NCBI RefSeq assembly: GCF_900099825.1
Contig: NZ_LT629693.1
Location: 744,001-808,000, forward strand
Length of the DNA stretch: 64,000 bases
Direction: 5' to 3'
DNA from: Bradyrhizobium ottawaense
Lineage (GTDB): Bacteria; Pseudomonadota; Alphaproteobacteria; Rhizobiales; Xanthobacteraceae
Below, one piece after another: positions 62,704 to 64,000 of this stretch. The notes under the pieces were generated by a model. That model ran no database searches, was not told the origin of the DNA, and saw only the letters and a program-made list of their open reading frames with translations. Position 1 is the first letter of the stretch. Every line of letters begins with the position of its first letter. The position numbers and the translations under genes were made by a program.

Positions 62704-63188
62704 CGTCCTGTCCTCGCATCGGCAGTCTTCGGCTTCATCTCTTCCGCGGCACGCCGGATCGCACGCAAAATTCGCATGTGTGTTCCGCATCGGCAGAGAT
62801 GAGGCTGAAGTTCGGCCCTGATCGACTCATCGGGGGCGTGCGGGTCGCGATTCAGCAGCGCCTGGGCACGCATCATCATGCCGGGAATACAATAGCCGCA
62901 TTGTGCCGCTTGCTCGGCGATGAAAGCGCGCTGCATCGGGCCAGGCGCGTCCAGACTCCCAAGTCCTTCGAGCGTGGTGATCGTCCGTCCCTCCAACACC
63001 ATCACCGGCATTATGCAGGAGAAAATGGCCTTGCCATCGACGATGACGGTGCAAGCTCCGCATTGACCGAGCCCACAACCATATTTTGCGGAATTCAGCC
63101 CGAGTTCGTCCCTGAGAACGTAGAGCAGTGGAGTGTCTGGGCTCGCCTTGATGGATCGGCTCTCGCCGTTAACGGTCAGCGTTGTCAT
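62700..63188 (-). CDS. Isoquinoline 1-oxidoreductase-like [2Fe-2S] subunit (IorA type)
   Basis: A 162-residue iron-sulfur subunit: YGCGLGQCGACTVIVDGKAI with a later cysteine, and CGYCIPGMMM with CRCGTH for the second cluster. It belongs to the IorA/CoxS family and pairs with the large subunit it overlaps by 4 bp (ATGA). In such enzymes no FAD subunit exists; electrons leave through a membrane-linked cytochrome c, encoded next. ATG 63188. Confidence 0.9.
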   Translation of the reverse strand: MTTLTVNGESRSIKASPDTPLLYVLRDELGLNSAKYGCGLGQCGACTVIVDGKAIFSCIMPVMVLEGRTITTLEGLGSLDAPGPMQRAFIAEQAAQCGYCIPGMMMRAQALLNRDPHAPDESIRAELQPHLCRCGTHMRILRAIRRAAEEMKPKTADARTGR

Positions 63189-63230
63189 GGTGCTTCACCG
63201 AACCTTCTGCCCTTTGTTGTCCAGTCCGAC

Positions 63231-64000
63231 TCACGGATTGCCTCTTGCTTGCGCGACCGCTTTGGCTATCCCATCCCACGGCTTTTTCCCGGCAAACTCG
63301 GTGCGCAGATAGTTGGTGAGATCGGAAATCTGCCGGTCATCAAGAATATCGCCAAAGCCGGGCATGATCGGACGCGCAGAGCCGCCGGCGGATGCCGGTA
63401 TTCCCCGCACGACAAGATTGACCAGGTTGGCGGGCGTCTCGCCGGCAACGGCGGTGGAGAGAGCAAGCCTCAAGCCGCCCAGCGGCAAGGGTCTGTCGCC
63501 TTCGTGGCACGACGCGCAAACGGCGGTGTAGATCGCTCCGCCCGGATCGGACGGGATAGACGGCGTGGCAGCCTGCACGCCGGCCACCTGCGGCAGACGT
63601 CCTGGACCTGATGGGTCCGGTATCTTCACATCGCTCCGTCCTTCACCCTTGCCGAGCGACGCAAGATAGGAAGCCATTGCGCTTACGTCCGCGCGGTCGA
63701 CCAAGGACAGATTGTCGACCACGTTCGCCATGGGGCCCTGAGCCGTCCCATGCTGGGGGTGCGAGCCACGCGCGAGATAGTCCGTGAGGGCAGCCACGTC
63801 CCAAGCGATGGGCGATTGCGAGCTTCGACCGAGCGCATAGGCACGCCAGCCCTCGGCTTCGCCTCCTTCGAAACTGGCCGATGTCTTTTCCGCTCCTAGC
63901 AGATTTCGAGGGGAATGGCAGGCGCTGCAATGCCCGAGTCCATCGACCAGATACTTTCCCCTGTTCCACTTCTCATCCTTTGAAGGGTCGATGACAAAAC
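63231..64000 (-). CDS. c-type cytochrome (molybdenum hydroxylase electron acceptor), 5' end outside window
   Basis: The frame runs from the window edge to the stop at 63231. Two heme sites are visible: CSACH near 63926-63940 and CASCH near 63503-63517, plus MPGFGDIL with a likely axial methionine. An upstream first heme may lie beyond the edge. This matches the di- or tri-heme cytochrome subunits of IorAB- and alcohol-dehydrogenase-type enzymes. A signal peptide is expected outside the window. It is 42 bp upstream of the iorA-like gene and probably first in the operon. Confidence 0.87.
   Translation of the reverse strand, partial: FVIDPSKDEKWNRGKYLVDGLGHCSACHSPRNLLGAEKTSASFEGGEAEGWRAYALGRSSQSPIAWDVAALTDYLARGSHPQHGTAQGPMANVVDNLSLVDRADVSAMASYLASLGKGEGRSDVKIPDPSGPGRLPQVAGVQAATPSIPSDPGGAIYTAVCASCHEGDRPLPLGGLRLALSTAVAGETPANLVNLVVRGIPASAGGSARPIMPGFGDILDDRQISDLTNYLRTEFAGKKPWDGIAKAVAQARGNP

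Overview
The window is high-GC alphaproteobacterial DNA. Its gene content and protein style (badH/badI-like genes, many lone solute-binding proteins, a tyrosine integrase next to a tRNA-Glu fragment) fit Bradyrhizobium or a close Rhodopseudomonas-type relative. The genus is inferred from recognition, not measured. Almost every gene is catabolic: acyl-CoA dehydrogenases, crotonases, short-chain dehydrogenases (SDRs), ring-attacking oxygenases, molybdenum hydroxylases and periplasmic solute-binding proteins, each block with its own regulator.

Region 1 (1-18.4 kb) looks like one CoA-dependent catabolic regulon for an alicyclic or related carboxylic acid. It holds a FadB-like protein, three acyl-CoA dehydrogenases, BadH-like and BadI-like ring-opening enzymes, a beta-keto acid cleavage enzyme, MaoC and CitE-like proteins, two further crotonases, two enoyl-CoA-reductase-like SDRs, a quinone-reductase-like enzyme and three solute-binding proteins. 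A MarR regulator (12868-13389) sits in the middle. A 14-bp dyad close to GTACACWANCGTAC recurs nine times, almost only in the promoter gaps of this block. Region 2 (18.5-30.3 kb) holds two more solute-binding proteins, an amidohydrolase and an aromatic module: Rieske oxygenase alpha and beta subunits, diol dehydrogenase-like SDR, TetR regulator, two VOC (extradiol-type) proteins, SDR and FAD monooxygenase. The electron-transfer partners of the oxygenase appear only as short remnants. Region 3 (30.3-38.8 kb) carries two HxlR regulators, a class III CoA-transferase, a crotonase and a complete three-subunit xanthine-oxidase-family hydroxylase.

Region 4 starts at a 41-bp 3' fragment of a tRNA-Glu gene (38899-38939), followed at once by a tyrosine integrase with an in-frame stop, so it is read as the left edge of an integrated island. 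The island cargo (40.8-50.5 kb) is a ketone/lactone module: Baeyer-Villiger monooxygenase, LysR, MFS transporter, two SDRs, PRISE-type enone reductase, alpha/beta hydrolase, GST and small accessory proteins. It is followed by a 186-bp duplication of a lysR 5' end around a winged-helix/TPR regulator, an intact lysR, and a second, truncated and frameshifted copy of the same integrase (53852-54798).

Region 5 (55.7-64 kb) holds a cupin, an ActP/DUF485-type symporter pair, a dihydroxypyridine-hydroxylase-like flavoprotein, a TetR regulator with two matching operators, and an IorAB/cytochrome c molybdenum hydroxylase whose large-subunit gene carries an apparent 1-bp frameshift. This suggests N-heteroaromatic catabolism. 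Genes at both window edges are cut.
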